From contig NC_015177.1 of assembly GCF_000190735.1 (NCBI RefSeq), forward strand, positions 2,852,001 to 2,916,000: a DNA stretch of 64,000 nt. Direction: 5' to 3'. The DNA is from Pseudopedobacter saltans DSM 12145 (GTDB lineage Bacteria > Bacteroidota > Bacteroidia > Sphingobacteriales > Sphingobacteriaceae). A model generated the notes under the pieces. It searched no databases and had not been told where the DNA came from. It saw nothing but the letters and a program-made list of their open reading frames with translations. The position numbers and the translations under genes are program-made. Shown here in pieces: positions 18,199 to 27,876 of this stretch (its first letter is position 1; each line of letters opens with the position of its first letter).

Positions 18199-19215
18199 TT
18201 AAATAATATTCACCTCCCGTTCTAAAAACACTCCAAATTTTTTATTAACGTCACTGATAATCAAGTCAGAAAAATCAAAAACTTCCTTTCCGGTTGCCCC
18301 GCCGTGGTTAACTAATACCAAAGCCTGATTTTTCCAGGTCCCGGTATTTCCTACAACTTTACCTTTCCAACCACACTGTTCTATTAACCAACCAGCCGCT
18401 AACTTCGTATTATTTTCATCGACTTTATAGTGAACTAAGTCTGGGTATTCCGATAACAATTCTTCCACCTTTTGATGCGGAATAATTGGATTCTTGAAAA
18501 ATGAACCGGCATTTCCTATTGTAGAAGGATCCGGAAGCTTAGAAACCCGGATACTAGACACAACTTCTGAAACATCTTTTATCGTTGGCTTACTTACCTC
18601 TCTTTTTTCAAGTTCTGTACTAATTGCACCATACGATGTATTAATATTAGGACTTAAAGACAAAGCATAGGTAACAGAACAAACAATATACTTGCTTTTA
18701 AGTTCCTGCTTAAATACACTTTCTCTATAGCCAAACTTACAGTCATTTTTTGAAAAGGTCTTAAACAGACCTGTTTCAATTTCAAAAGTTTCGCAAGAAT
18801 CAAAAACGTCTTTTACTTCTACGCCATAAGCTCCAATATTTTGAATCGGAGACGCGCCCACAGATCCCGGAATCAGACTTAAATTTTCTATACCGGCATA
18901 TCCTTGGTTAACACAATAAGTCACCAGATCATTCCAAACAACGCCGGCACCAGCATTAACACTTACATTTTCCCCGTTTATTTCCGACTCTATGAATTTG
19001 ATATTCATTTTGATAATCAAGCCATCATAATCCTTTGTAAAAAGAATATTGCTTCCGCCTCCTAAAATCAGTCGCGGGTAAGACTTCCACTGTTCATCAG
19101 AGAATAGTTCAACTAAATCTTCCTTTTGATTTATCTCTACAAAATATCGGGTATTTACATTGATACCAAAAGAGTTATATTTTTTCAGAGAAACGTTTTC
19201 GAGAATATTTAGCAT
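18199..19215 (-). CDS. murB: UDP-N-acetylmuramate dehydrogenase
   Basis: 338 residues from the chosen start; type I MurB is about 340. The enzyme reduces UDP-GlcNAc-enolpyruvate to UDP-MurNAc with NADPH in peptidoglycan synthesis. FAD-binding segments RLILGGGSNILF and NLSLIPGSVGASPIQNIGAYG are clear. GNAGSFFKNP holds the proton-donor serine, and the C-terminal part has GWLIEQCGWKG and LVLVNHGGATG. An upstream ATG at 19242 is in frame, but MLNILENVSLKKYNSFGI is the usual family N-terminus. A TAAATTTG box at 19240-19247 would also place transcription start downstream of 19242, so I chose 19215. Confidence 0.95.
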   Translation of the reverse strand: MLNILENVSLKKYNSFGINVNTRYFVEINQKEDLVELFSDEQWKSYPRLILGGGSNILFTKDYDGLIIKMNIKFIESEINGENVSVNAGAGVVWNDLVTYCVNQGYAGIENLSLIPGSVGASPIQNIGAYGVEVKDVFDSCETFEIETGLFKTFSKNDCKFGYRESVFKQELKSKYIVCSVTYALSLSPNINTSYGAISTELEKREVSKPTIKDVSEVVSSIRVSKLPDPSTIGNAGSFFKNPIIPHQKVEELLSEYPDLVHYKVDENNTKLAAGWLIEQCGWKGKVVGNTGTWKNQALVLVNHGGATGKEVFDFSDLIISDVNKKFGVFLEREVNII

Positions 19216-19239
19216 GATATATGTTATGTTAACCGATGG

Positions 19240-19247
19240 CAAATTTA
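19240..19247 (-). promoter_or_regulatory. -7 box of murB
   Basis: The minus strand reads TAAATTTG, an exact TAnnTTTG, 24 bases before the murB ATG at 19215. No good TTTG at the -33 position is seen. Confidence 0.45.
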
Positions 19248-19380
19248 AAATTTAGATACCACAATCCATTGCTATCAAAAAAACATTTAGATTGTAACAC
19301 ATTTACTTCTTTTTACGTCAAAGTCATTGTCATTAAAAAATCAAATAACAAAAATTAATAGTGATGCCAATAATTTGTCG

Positions 19381-19388
19381 TATTTTTG
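19381..19388 (+). promoter_or_regulatory. -7 box of the TetR-efflux operon
   Basis: TATTTTTG matches TAnnTTTG and lies 42 bases before the TetR ATG. The -33 element is not well conserved. An autoregulatory TetR operator would be expected close by, but I see no clear palindrome. Confidence 0.4.
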
Positions 19389-19430
19389 ACCATTCAATTA
19401 AAAAAGTCAGAAGGTTAAAAAGTTAATATT

Positions 19431-20045
19431 ATGACGGAACAGGACGGTAAAAAGGAAAAAATAATTGAGGTTGCTTTAAAAAGATTCTCTCATTTTGGTA
19501 TCGAGAAAACGACAATGAACGATATCGCCGATGATTTGAATATTTCCAAAGCATCTTTATACTATTATTTCCCGGATAAGAATTCTCTATTCTTAGAAGT
19601 AGCTATTAGTATACTGTCTGATCAGCTGGAAAAACAACAAAAATCTTTAGAAAATGCCAATTCTATTCCAGAAGGGCTCATGCAAATGATTGAAGCCAGG
19701 CTTGCTTTTGCAGAACAATTTCACATGATGAGAATCCAGGATCTTCAGATAGATTACTTCTATAAAGACAAAAGGTTTATAGAACTGAGAGAGAAAATCA
19801 GAGAGAAGGAAACGGTCATTATAGAACATTTTCTGGATGCTGGCATTGAACGTGGTGAGCTTAGGGAATTAGATGCAGAAAAGACAGCCGTTACACTAAA
19901 CGATATTTTCATGGGAATTGGTATAAGCAGGCTACATATTTGTTCCGGCCCAAACTCATTAGAATTGAGTAAAGAGGTTGTAGACTCTATAAGAAACAGT
20001 CTTAAAGATGTCATCGACCTGATATACAATGGCATTAAAAAATAA
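19431..20045 (+). CDS. TetR/AcrR family regulator of the efflux operon
   Basis: 204 residues. The N-terminal helix-turn-helix is typical of TetR proteins (TTMNDIADDLNISKASLYYYFPDKNSLF, residues ~26-53). The C-terminal part is the variable ligand-binding domain. It is the first gene of a TetR-TolC-adaptor-RND operon, 30 bases before TolC, so it most likely represses its own operon and is released by pump substrates. The ligand is unknown. Confidence 0.9.
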   Translation: MTEQDGKKEKIIEVALKRFSHFGIEKTTMNDIADDLNISKASLYYYFPDKNSLFLEVAISILSDQLEKQQKSLENANSIPEGLMQMIEARLAFAEQFHMMRIQDLQIDYFYKDKRFIELREKIREKETVIIEHFLDAGIERGELRELDAEKTAVTLNDIFMGIGISRLHICSGPNSLELSKEVVDSIRNSLKDVIDLIYNGIKK

Positions 20046-20075
20046 CATGAAGAACCCTATATATAAATATGCAAG

Positions 20076-21407
20076 ATGAAATCAATTAGATTTTTAATAA
20101 CGCTGATAAGCATATGCACTTTTACGGGTGCATTTGCACAATCTACACAGTTAACGCTTAAAGATGCGTTAAAATATGCTTTGGATAATAACACTGCGGC
20201 AAAAAAAGCTGTGCTTGAAATAGACAAAGGAAAATTCAAAACACAGGAAGTGAGAGCACAGGCTTTACCGCAAATTACCGGTAATGCTGGTCTGACTTAC
20301 AACGCAATTATTGGCATGTTGGTAGCTGATATCGGAGGCCAGACCCAATCCATAAAAATGGGACAAGCCTGGAATTCAGTTGCGGGTGTACAGTTGTCGC
20401 AACAGTTATTTAACCAACAAGTCTTTACCGGTTTACAAGCAGCAAAATCCAGTGAAGCTTATTACAGACTTAATGCGCAACTTACCGAAGAGCAGGTAAT
20501 TGAACAAGTGGCTAACAATTATTATCAGGTATTGGTAAACAGGCAGCAGTTAAATGTAATAGACACCAACATCAAAAACGTGAAAATAGTTGAGAAAATT
20601 ATTGCTAATCAATATCAAAATGGCTTGGCTAAAAAAATTGATGTTGATCGTATCAATGTTAATCTAACTAACTTGAATACGCAAAGGGCAGAAATGGCTA
20701 ATGCAATTACCATGTTAGAAAATCAATTAAAGTTTTCTATGGGAATGCCAATACACACTCCTATTTCACTGCCTTCATCAGAACTTACAGCAGTTAATCA
20801 AAATCCTATTTTGGCTGACACTATAAATCTATCGGCGAGAACCGAGATGCAATTGATGGATGTACAAAAGAATTTATTGAATTTACAACGTAAAGCATAC
20901 GTTTCTGAGTATTATCCAAACCTTTCATTAAATGCAAATTACAATTACAACAGTCAGGCTAACAGTTTCGACTTTTTAAAGTCTAACCGTAATGCCATTG
21001 GTTTCGATGCATCTGCAATAGGCTTAACGTTACGTATTCCAATCTTCAACGGCTTTTCTACTCGTTCCAGAGTAAGACAAGCAGAAATTGAAATTAAAGA
21101 ATTTGAAGCAGATCGTTTGGAGACGACCAACGCATTGAACATGGCTTATGAGAATGCTAAAATCCAGTTAAGAAACAGCATTAATACCATTAATTCACAA
21201 AAGAAAAATGCAGAGTTGGCTAACGAAATCTACTTGAGTACACAAAACAATTATAACAACGGACTGGCCTCATTAACTGATTTATTAGATACCGAAAACG
21301 CGTTAACACAAGCACAAAACAGCTATACGCAAGCATTATTAAACTACAAAATTGCAGAAATACAGCTAATCAAATCTAAAGGTGATATCAAAACCTTAGC
21401 CCAATAA
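20076..21407 (+). CDS. TolC family outer-membrane efflux channel
   Basis: 443 residues. A signal peptide (RFLITLISICTFTGAFAQ) precedes two TolC-type repeats with long coiled-coil helices (LTLKDALKYALDNNTAAKKA at the start, TNALNMAYENAKIQLRNS later). They end in the typical LTDLLDTENALTQAQNSY block. It forms the trimeric outer-membrane duct for the RND pump encoded downstream. The adaptor gene follows after 33 bases. Confidence 0.93.
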   Translation: MKSIRFLITLISICTFTGAFAQSTQLTLKDALKYALDNNTAAKKAVLEIDKGKFKTQEVRAQALPQITGNAGLTYNAIIGMLVADIGGQTQSIKMGQAWNSVAGVQLSQQLFNQQVFTGLQAAKSSEAYYRLNAQLTEEQVIEQVANNYYQVLVNRQQLNVIDTNIKNVKIVEKIIANQYQNGLAKKIDVDRINVNLTNLNTQRAEMANAITMLENQLKFSMGMPIHTPISLPSSELTAVNQNPILADTINLSARTEMQLMDVQKNLLNLQRKAYVSEYYPNLSLNANYNYNSQANSFDFLKSNRNAIGFDASAIGLTLRIPIFNGFSTRSRVRQAEIEIKEFEADRLETTNALNMAYENAKIQLRNSINTINSQKKNAELANEIYLSTQNNYNNGLASLTDLLDTENALTQAQNSYTQALLNYKIAEIQLIKSKGDIKTLAQ

Positions 21408-21440
21408 ACCAAAATATAAAAGAAATATAACAATAGAAAA

Positions 21441-22505
21441 ATGAAAAGAACAATAACCATAATTGTTGTAGTAATTGTAGTACTAGCTGCTATTGGCTAT
21501 GTATTGAACAACAACAAAAAGAAAGCCCAGGAAACAACCGACTTTATCGCAAAAGGTAGTGGTTCTGTAGCTGTTAAAGCGGCTAATGTTGAGCGTAAGG
21601 AAATTGACTTAGATTTTACTGTGAACGGAACTTTCGCTCCGAATCAGGAATTAAACTTCAGTGCTGAAAACTCCGGTCGTGTAAGCAAGATATACGTTGA
21701 AGAAGGAAGCCGTGTAAGCAAAGGAACTATTTTAGCCAGAATTGATGCTGAAATTTTAGATACCGACAGAGAAACTGCTGAAGCAACTTACCAAAATGCC
21801 GTTAGAGATTTGCAACGTTATGAAAGCTCTTTTGCAACTGGCGGGGTAACTCAACAACAGTTAGACCAGGCTCGTTTAAATGCACAAAATGCTAAACTTC
21901 GTTTGCAACAACAACAAAAGAAACTGAATGATGCGAACATCAGATCTTCAATCAACGGTATAGTTAACAAAAAGATGATTGAAGTTGGTGCTGTTGTAGC
22001 TCCTGGAACTCAGTTATTCGAATTGGTTGACGTTTCTAAATTGAAATTAAAAGTAAATGTTAATGAAAATCAAGTAGCCAACTTAAAAATTGGAGATGCA
22101 GTTCAGATCTTATCTTCAGTTTTCCCTGATGAGAAATTTTCTGGTAAAGTAACTTTTATTGCTGCAAAAGCCGACGAAACTTTAAACTTTCCTATTGAAG
22201 TTGAAGTAACTAACAACGTTAAAAACAGCTTAAGAGCTGGGATGTATGGTACCGCAGTGTTTAAATTCCCTAAACAAGCTCCTGCGATTCTAATTCCTCG
22301 AACTTCTTTCGCTGGAAGTGTTAGTAGTAACGAAGTTTATGTTTTAAATAAAGAGAAAAACATAGCTGAACTACGTAAAGTAATATCTGGACGGATCCTA
22401 GGAGAAAACGTAGAAATTTTAGATGGCTTGAAAGAAGGAGAAACAGTGATTACAAGTGGACAGATTAACTTAAGCGAAGGTACTCCTGTTACTGTTATAA
22501 AATAA
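21441..22505 (+). CDS. RND efflux periplasmic adaptor (membrane fusion protein)
   Basis: 354 residues. An N-terminal membrane anchor (ITIIVVVIVVLAAIGYVL) is followed by a split biotinyl-lipoyl domain (GRVSKIYVEEGSRVSKGTIL and IRSSINGIVNKKMIEVGAVV), a coiled-coil hairpin between the two halves, a beta-barrel domain (LKLKVNVNENQVANLKIGD), and a C-terminal proximal domain. It links TolC to the inner-membrane pump. The stop is followed by an unusual heptamer inverted array before the pump gene. Confidence 0.93.
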   Translation: MKRTITIIVVVIVVLAAIGYVLNNNKKKAQETTDFIAKGSGSVAVKAANVERKEIDLDFTVNGTFAPNQELNFSAENSGRVSKIYVEEGSRVSKGTILARIDAEILDTDRETAEATYQNAVRDLQRYESSFATGGVTQQQLDQARLNAQNAKLRLQQQQKKLNDANIRSSINGIVNKKMIEVGAVVAPGTQLFELVDVSKLKLKVNVNENQVANLKIGDAVQILSSVFPDEKFSGKVTFIAAKADETLNFPIEVEVTNNVKNSLRAGMYGTAVFKFPKQAPAILIPRTSFAGSVSSNEVYVLNKEKNIAELRKVISGRILGENVEILDGLKEGETVITSGQINLSEGTPVTVIK

Positions 22506-22514
22506 ATTAGATTT

Positions 22515-22590
22515 GAGTATTGAGATATGAGTATTGAGAGTTATTATTCAAATCTCGATACGCAATACACAATACGCGATACCCAATACT
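22515..22590. repeat. Heptamer inverted array between adaptor and pump genes
   Basis: The left arm holds three 7-base units close to GTATTGA (22517-22537). The right arm holds five units of the form C(A/G)ATACN (22556-22590). The two arms are largely complementary, with about 18 bases between them, so the mRNA could form a long imperfect hairpin inside the operon. It ends seven bases before the pump ATG. Confidence 0.7.
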
Positions 22591-22596
22591 AAAAAA

Positions 22597-25500
22597 ATGA
22601 AAATTACAGACATATCCATAAGAAGACCCTCGCTGGTGATTGTGGTATTTACCGCATTGACTTTGCTGGGTTTACTTAGCTATTTCTCGTTGGGATATGA
22701 GCTTTTACCTAAGTTCTCTCCAAACGTAGTATCTATCTCAACTATTTATCCCGGCGCTTCGCCAAATGAGGTAGAAAGTACCGTTACCAAAAAAATTGAG
22801 GACGCGGTTTCTTCGATGGAAAACATTAAGAAAATTAACGCGAACTCTTACGAAGGCTTGTCAGTCGTTATTATAACGCTTACCGAGAAAGCACAAATAG
22901 ACGTTGCTCTAAATGATGCACAAAGAAAGGTAAACGCGATTTTGGCTACGTTACCAGACGATGTAAAACAACCATCGCTGAGTAAATTCTCACTAGATGA
23001 TTTCCCTGTGATTACCATGTCTGCATCTGCTCATATGGACGATATTTCGTTCTATGACTTGATGGACAAACGTATCGCTCCAATTATTTCCCGCGTGTCT
23101 GGCGTAGCGCAGGTAAATCTAATTGGTGGTTCAGAACGTGAAATTAAAGTAGCTTTAGACGCTAAAAAACTGCAAGGTTATGGTTTATCTGTGCTTGCTG
23201 TACAACAGGCGATCCTTGCTTCAAATTTAGATTTCCCTACAGGAAGTGTAAAAACTAAAGCTCAGGACATCTTAGTACGTTTATCGGGTAAATATACTAA
23301 TGTAGAGGAAATGCGTAATCTGGTAATAACTACCAGCAAAGACGGCTCTCAGATTCGTTTAGGTGATATTGCCGATGTGCAGGATACTCAAAAAGAAACA
23401 GAAAAACTTGCTCGCATTAACAGAGCAAACTCTATCGCCGTACAAATTATTAAACAAAGTGATGCAAATGCAGTAACTGTAAGTGAAGGCACCAAAGCAA
23501 TTATAGAACAGCTCAAAAACGATTACAAAGACATTAATCTGGATATTAAAATTGTAAACGATAGTTCTGACTATACCTTACAGTCTGCCGATGCGGTAAT
23601 CCATGATTTAATGATGGCGGTTGTATTGGTTGCTGTCGTAATGCTTTTCTTCTTACATAGTTTGCGTAACGCAGTTATCGTAATGGTTTCCATTCCTGCA
23701 TCCTTAATTGCTACTTTCATTGGTATTGCAATGTTTGGTTATACCTTAAACTTGATGTCTTTACTGGGATTATCCTTAGTAGTAGGTATTTTGGTGGATG
23801 ATGCGATTGTGGTTTTGGAAAATATCCAGCGTCACATGGAAATGGGAAAAAACAAAGTCAGAGCGGCTATTGACGGAACACGTGAAATTGGTTTTACCGT
23901 AGTATCCATCACTTTCGTAATTGTGGTTGTGTTTTTCCCAATTGCAATAAGTACAGGTATGGTGGCTAACATCTTACGTCAATTCTGTGTGGTGGTAATT
24001 ATTTCTACCTTGTTATCATTAGTAGCGTCATTTACTATTGTACCATTAATCTTCTCGCGCTTTGGTAAACTAGAACGTGTCGAGGGCAAAAACATATTTG
24101 GTAAATTTATTTTGTGGTTCGAAAAACAACTACATAAATTCACTAACTGGATTACCAGAATATTAGAATGGACACTTAAACATAAAGCCGTTACATTAAT
24201 TATAATGGTGGTTCTTTTCTTTTCTTCATTTGGGTTGTTAGTTGCCGGATATATCGGTTTCGAGTTTTTCCCTAAATCTGATAAAGGAGAATTCTTATTA
24301 CAAATAGAGATGCCAAAAGATGCCTCGTTAGAGCAGACGAACCTTTATACCCAAAAAGCCGAGAACTTTTTGAGTGAGAAAAAGGAAATTGTCCAAATGA
24401 TTACTACGGTTGGACAATCAAGTGAAGGTATGGGCGGTACTACGGCAACGGCTTATAAATCTGAAATCAACGTTAAGTTGGTAGATAAACCAGAGCGTAA
24501 CAATGTATCTTCTGATATTATTTCAACCACTTACACACGGGAGTTAGAAAAAATATTAGTTGGAGCTAAAATCAAAACTGTTCCTATCGGTATTTTAGGT
24601 ACAGCAGACGAAGCACCTATTCAATTCGTAGTTTTAGGGTCTGATTTAGATACTGTATTAGCTTTCGCTGAAAAGGCTCAAGCCATCATGGCCAAAATCC
24701 CTGGTGCTACACAAACCAAACTTTCTGTAGAGAAAGGCACACCGGAAATTAACGTAAAGGTAGACCGTGATAAGATGTCTGCATTAGGATTAAATCTACA
24801 AACTGTGGGTGCAACCATGCAAACTGCTTTTGCTGGAAATACCGACGGTAAATTCCGTCAGGGCGAGTATGAATACGATATTAATATCCAATATCAAGAT
24901 TTCGACCGTAAAGATATAGATGATGTACGCAACCTGATTTTCATAAATGGTGCAGGTCAGCAAATCAAACTTTCACAATTTGCAGATATTAAAGAAGGTT
25001 CGGGCCCAAGTTTATTAGAGCGTTTAAACAAATCAACTTCGGTAACTGTAAAAGCTCAAACCGTAGGCAGACCGACAGGTTCTGTTGTAGGGGATTTCCA
25101 GGCCGAAATAGATAAAATGCAAAAACCTGCCGGTATTAGCTTCTATTGGGCAGGAGATCAGGAGAACCAAAGCGAAGGTTTTGGTACTTTAGGTATTGCA
25201 TTATTAGCTGCTGTAATTTTAGTTTATTTAATTATGGTCGCATTATATGACAGTTTCGTTTATCCATTTGTGGTAATGTTCTCTTTACCGCTAGCTTTAA
25301 TTGGAGCCCTACTTGCACTTGCGCTAACTAACAACGCTTTGGGTATTTTCACCATTCTGGGTTTCATCATGCTAATGGGTCTGGTTGCTAAAAATGCCAT
25401 CATTCTGGTTGACTTTACCAACCACTTGAAAGCACAGGGAAAATCTACTCACGAGGCATTAATTTTAGCTAACCACGCTCGTTTGCGTCCAATCTTAATG

Positions 25501-25755
25501 ACAACTATAGCCATGGTGTTTGGTATGCTACCTATTGCATTGGCAAGTGGTGCCGGTGCCGATTGGAAAAACGGTTTGGCCTGGGTAATTATTGGAGGTT
25601 TAACCAGTTCGCTTTTCTTGACATTGGTTGTCGTACCAGTGATGTATCAAATTTTCGATAATATTTTAGATAAATTTGGTTTCAATAAAAAAGAAAAAAG
25701 TATCGAAGAACTGATAGAAGAAGAATACGACCATGTCGACGTTCATGAATATTAA
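22597..25755 (+). CDS. Efflux RND transporter permease (HAE1/AcrB-like)
   Basis: 1052 residues from the chosen ATG, the usual length. It is a proton-driven inner-membrane pump with 12 predicted membrane helices and two large periplasmic loops. The N-terminus RRPSLVIVVFTALTLLGLLSY is helix 1, and SIYPGASPNEVE-type porter sequence follows. The proton-relay aspartates are in VGILVDDAIVVLENIQRH near residue 395. The second half repeats this with GFIMLMGLVAKNAIILVDF. An in-frame ATG at 22534 is longer, but it would translate the repeat array as non-family sequence, so 22597 is preferred. Substrates are not predictable. Confidence 0.95.
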   Translation: MKITDISIRRPSLVIVVFTALTLLGLLSYFSLGYELLPKFSPNVVSISTIYPGASPNEVESTVTKKIEDAVSSMENIKKINANSYEGLSVVIITLTEKAQIDVALNDAQRKVNAILATLPDDVKQPSLSKFSLDDFPVITMSASAHMDDISFYDLMDKRIAPIISRVSGVAQVNLIGGSEREIKVALDAKKLQGYGLSVLAVQQAILASNLDFPTGSVKTKAQDILVRLSGKYTNVEEMRNLVITTSKDGSQIRLGDIADVQDTQKETEKLARINRANSIAVQIIKQSDANAVTVSEGTKAIIEQLKNDYKDINLDIKIVNDSSDYTLQSADAVIHDLMMAVVLVAVVMLFFLHSLRNAVIVMVSIPASLIATFIGIAMFGYTLNLMSLLGLSLVVGILVDDAIVVLENIQRHMEMGKNKVRAAIDGTREIGFTVVSITFVIVVVFFPIAISTGMVANILRQFCVVVIISTLLSLVASFTIVPLIFSRFGKLERVEGKNIFGKFILWFEKQLHKFTNWITRILEWTLKHKAVTLIIMVVLFFSSFGLLVAGYIGFEFFPKSDKGEFLLQIEMPKDASLEQTNLYTQKAENFLSEKKEIVQMITTVGQSSEGMGGTTATAYKSEINVKLVDKPERNNVSSDIISTTYTRELEKILVGAKIKTVPIGILGTADEAPIQFVVLGSDLDTVLAFAEKAQAIMAKIPGATQTKLSVEKGTPEINVKVDRDKMSALGLNLQTVGATMQTAFAGNTDGKFRQGEYEYDINIQYQDFDRKDIDDVRNLIFINGAGQQIKLSQFADIKEGSGPSLLERLNKSTSVTVKAQTVGRPTGSVVGDFQAEIDKMQKPAGISFYWAGDQENQSEGFGTLGIALLAAVILVYLIMVALYDSFVYPFVVMFSLPLALIGALLALALTNNALGIFTILGFIMLMGLVAKNAIILVDFTNHLKAQGKSTHEALILANHARLRPILMTTIAMVFGMLPIALASGAGADWKNGLAWVIIGGLTSSLFLTLVVVPVMYQIFDNILDKFGFNKKEKSIEELIEEEYDHVDVHEY

Positions 25756-25772
25756 TTAATTCACATATATAG

Positions 25773-25804
25773 ACAGCCCCTTAGTGGGCTGTTTTATTTT
25801 TATA
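25773..25804 (+). terminator. Terminator of the efflux operon
   Basis: ACAGCCC at 25773-25779 pairs with GGGCTGT at 25786-25792, followed by TTTATTTTT. Confidence 0.85.
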
Positions 25805-25818
25805 GAGGAGAGAACATC

Positions 25819-26634
25819 ATGAAAACTATTATTGTAGCTACAGACTTCTCTGCAGAAGCAGAAAATGCATTGGAATATGCAGGCGCAGCAGCGAAAGATT
25901 TAAATGCAAAAATTATCTTATTTAATTCATTTACACTTCCGCCTCATTATGCAAATACTTTGTTCCCAGCCAATGCGCTTGACGAGGTAAAAAAACTCAA
26001 CATTGCTTCTTTACAACAAAAAGCAGACCTCATTACTGCTAAATATCGTGTTGAAGTAATGTGCCTTTCATCTCTTTTAAACATGGAAGAAGAGCTGGAA
26101 AGCATTATAGAGGAACACAAAGCTGATTTAATTGTAATGGGTACGGCAAAAAAATCTATCTCTCAGGATATTTTTGGTAATACCACAACAGCAGCGATCA
26201 GCCGTTTCAAATTACCTATTTTAGCTATTCCTTTAGGAGCAAAATACAAAGGAATAAATAAAATCCTTTTCGCCTGTGATATTCTTAGAGGAGTTCATTC
26301 CTTAATTCTGGAACAAATTAAAGACTTTGCTGAAAAAATGAATTCCGAAGTAGAGATTTTCCATGTTCATAAAGGTGTAAGCAAACTAGAGTCTTCTTTT
26401 ACAAAGAAAAAAATCGATTTACAGCTTAAAAACATCCATCATACCTACAAAGAAATAGAATCTGATTCTGTAATTAAGGAAATCGAAAATGAAATTTTAG
26501 AGACCGGAGCAGACATTTTGATCATGATTCCGTACAGATATGGTTTCTGGTCTTCTTTGGTGCATAGAAGTAAAACCCGGGTCATGGCTTCTAACTCGCA
26601 TGTTCCATTATTATCTATTCCAATTGGCTTGTAA
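25819..26634 (+). CDS. Universal stress protein, two tandem UspA domains
   Basis: 271 residues. Domain 1 (residues 1-140) starts with TIIVATDFSAEAENALEYA and has a G-x2-G-like MGTAKKSISQDIFGNTTTA segment near residue 112, which suggests nucleotide binding. Domain 2 starts at about residue 148 (INKILFACDILRG) and ends with VMASNSHVPLLSIPIG. It is a cytosolic stress protein of unknown mechanism. It has a clear Shine-Dalgarno sequence (GAGGAG, 8 bases before the ATG), unusual in this window. The efflux operon terminator lies immediately upstream, so it has its own promoter or relies on read-through. Confidence 0.9.
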   Translation: MKTIIVATDFSAEAENALEYAGAAAKDLNAKIILFNSFTLPPHYANTLFPANALDEVKKLNIASLQQKADLITAKYRVEVMCLSSLLNMEEELESIIEEHKADLIVMGTAKKSISQDIFGNTTTAAISRFKLPILAIPLGAKYKGINKILFACDILRGVHSLILEQIKDFAEKMNSEVEIFHVHKGVSKLESSFTKKKIDLQLKNIHHTYKEIESDSVIKEIENEILETGADILIMIPYRYGFWSSLVHRSKTRVMASNSHVPLLSIPIGL

Positions 26635-26640
26635 AATAAT

Positions 26641-26681
26641 GCCTCCTGCAATTCTTTAAAGAGTAACAGGAGGCGGTTTTA
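26641..26681 (+). terminator. Terminator of the universal stress gene
   Basis: GCCTCCTG at 26641-26648 pairs with CAGGAGGC at 26667-26674, with a short T run after it. It could also serve the convergent gene at 26741. Confidence 0.75.
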
Positions 26682-26740
26682 TTAGAAACCAAAAAGGAAT
26701 TCAACTAATGACTACTTAATTTAATTGCAATTCAATATTG

Positions 26741-27802
26741 CTAAAGCTTAATTACACGAGCAAATCCAGCCATTAACAAATGGTTATAATTCTCAAATTT
26801 ATACTCTGCTTTAATTTGAAAATGCTTAAAAATATCCGTTTCGACACCTCCTCCTACTAAAAAACCTAGGCCGTAATCTTGCTGAAACCCTTTAGAAATA
26901 GCATTCCGATTGGTATCAAAAAATTTATCTTCTATATAACTTACATTTAAACCTATATCAACATACGGCCGTATAGATTTTCTTAAAAGATTCTGACGAA
27001 GAAACAGAGGTAATGTATATAGCTGCCGTTTAAATTTATCTCTGTTATTTGTATGTATATTGTAATAATAGTTAAGGCCTATATTCAATGAAGTGGATTG
27101 GCTTAGAGAGGGAAAGTAAGAACGATAAACAACGGAAGCATTATATTCTTGTTCGTTGTTATTTTTATACATACCGCTAAGTCCTATTACCAAAAACGTT
27201 AATTTATCGACGTTTTTTTGAATAACTATGTTCTTTGAGGATTCCTGGTTGTTATACAGGCTCACTATCTTAATTAACTCTTTGTCATTAAAACCAATAT
27301 TACCAAAAGAAGAATAGCTTATTTTATCTGAAGACAACAAAGCAGCAAGTTTATTCCGGAAATAGAATCTTTTAAGGCTGCCATCTATAATTTTATCATC
27401 TTGCAACCACGCATATTCTCCTTCTTTAGAAAGTATGTAGATAAAATCTTCTTCAAAAACACTCTCGTATAAGCATGTTTTCCCATCAACCAATAGCGAA
27501 GCAAGAAATATCTCTTTTTTCTGATTAGCCGCATCCAGGCAAGATATTGTTCTAAAAATTTCGCCTGTTTCAAACTTTGCTTCTTTTACATCAGAAGCTT
27601 TATAATATTTGCCATCGTCAGCAAGTTCCTTTTTAAAAGTAACTCCATTCCTCATACTCTTTAAGGTTTCTCTTTTAAAATATCCCTGATGACTGGTTCC
27701 ATTCTCTAAGTCTAACTGGCCTTTTACAAAAGTCTCTTTAATCTGCGCGGATAGACTAAGAGACATGACTTTAAAAAGAATAACGCAAATACAATATTTC
27801 AT
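26741..27802 (-). CDS. Outer-membrane barrel-like protein, function unknown
   Basis: 353 residues. A short signal peptide (MKYCICVILFKVMSLSLSAQ) is followed by a ~130-residue soluble segment (GQLDLENGTSHQGYFKRETL) and a C-terminal region of amphipathic strands with LPLFLRQNLLRKSIRPYVDIGLNV and VGGGVETDIFKHFQIKAEYKF. This resembles small outer-membrane barrels of Bacteroidota. I do not recognise a specific family. It lies 74 bases downstream of lpdA's terminator, with its own short upstream region, and converges on the universal stress gene. Confidence 0.7.
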   Translation of the reverse strand: MKYCICVILFKVMSLSLSAQIKETFVKGQLDLENGTSHQGYFKRETLKSMRNGVTFKKELADDGKYYKASDVKEAKFETGEIFRTISCLDAANQKKEIFLASLLVDGKTCLYESVFEEDFIYILSKEGEYAWLQDDKIIDGSLKRFYFRNKLAALLSSDKISYSSFGNIGFNDKELIKIVSLYNNQESSKNIVIQKNVDKLTFLVIGLSGMYKNNNEQEYNASVVYRSYFPSLSQSTSLNIGLNYYYNIHTNNRDKFKRQLYTLPLFLRQNLLRKSIRPYVDIGLNVSYIEDKFFDTNRNAISKGFQQDYGLGFLVGGGVETDIFKHFQIKAEYKFENYNHLLMAGFARVIKL

Positions 27803-27826
27803 ATAGCTATAAAATTGCTAATATAA

Positions 27827-27857
27827 ACAAAAAAGGTTTGCCGATAGCAAACCTTTT
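27827..27857 (-). terminator. Terminator of lpdA
   Basis: An 11-bp perfect stem, AAAAGGTTTGC at 27831-27841 with GCAAACCTTTT at 27847-27857, with a five-base loop. On the minus strand a T run follows. Confidence 0.85.
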
Positions 27858-27876
27858 ACCTATAAATACATTTTAT

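Noticed and set aside
22534-22596. Upstream ATG of the RND pump
   Set aside because: It would encode the heptamer repeat array; the family N-terminus begins at 22597.
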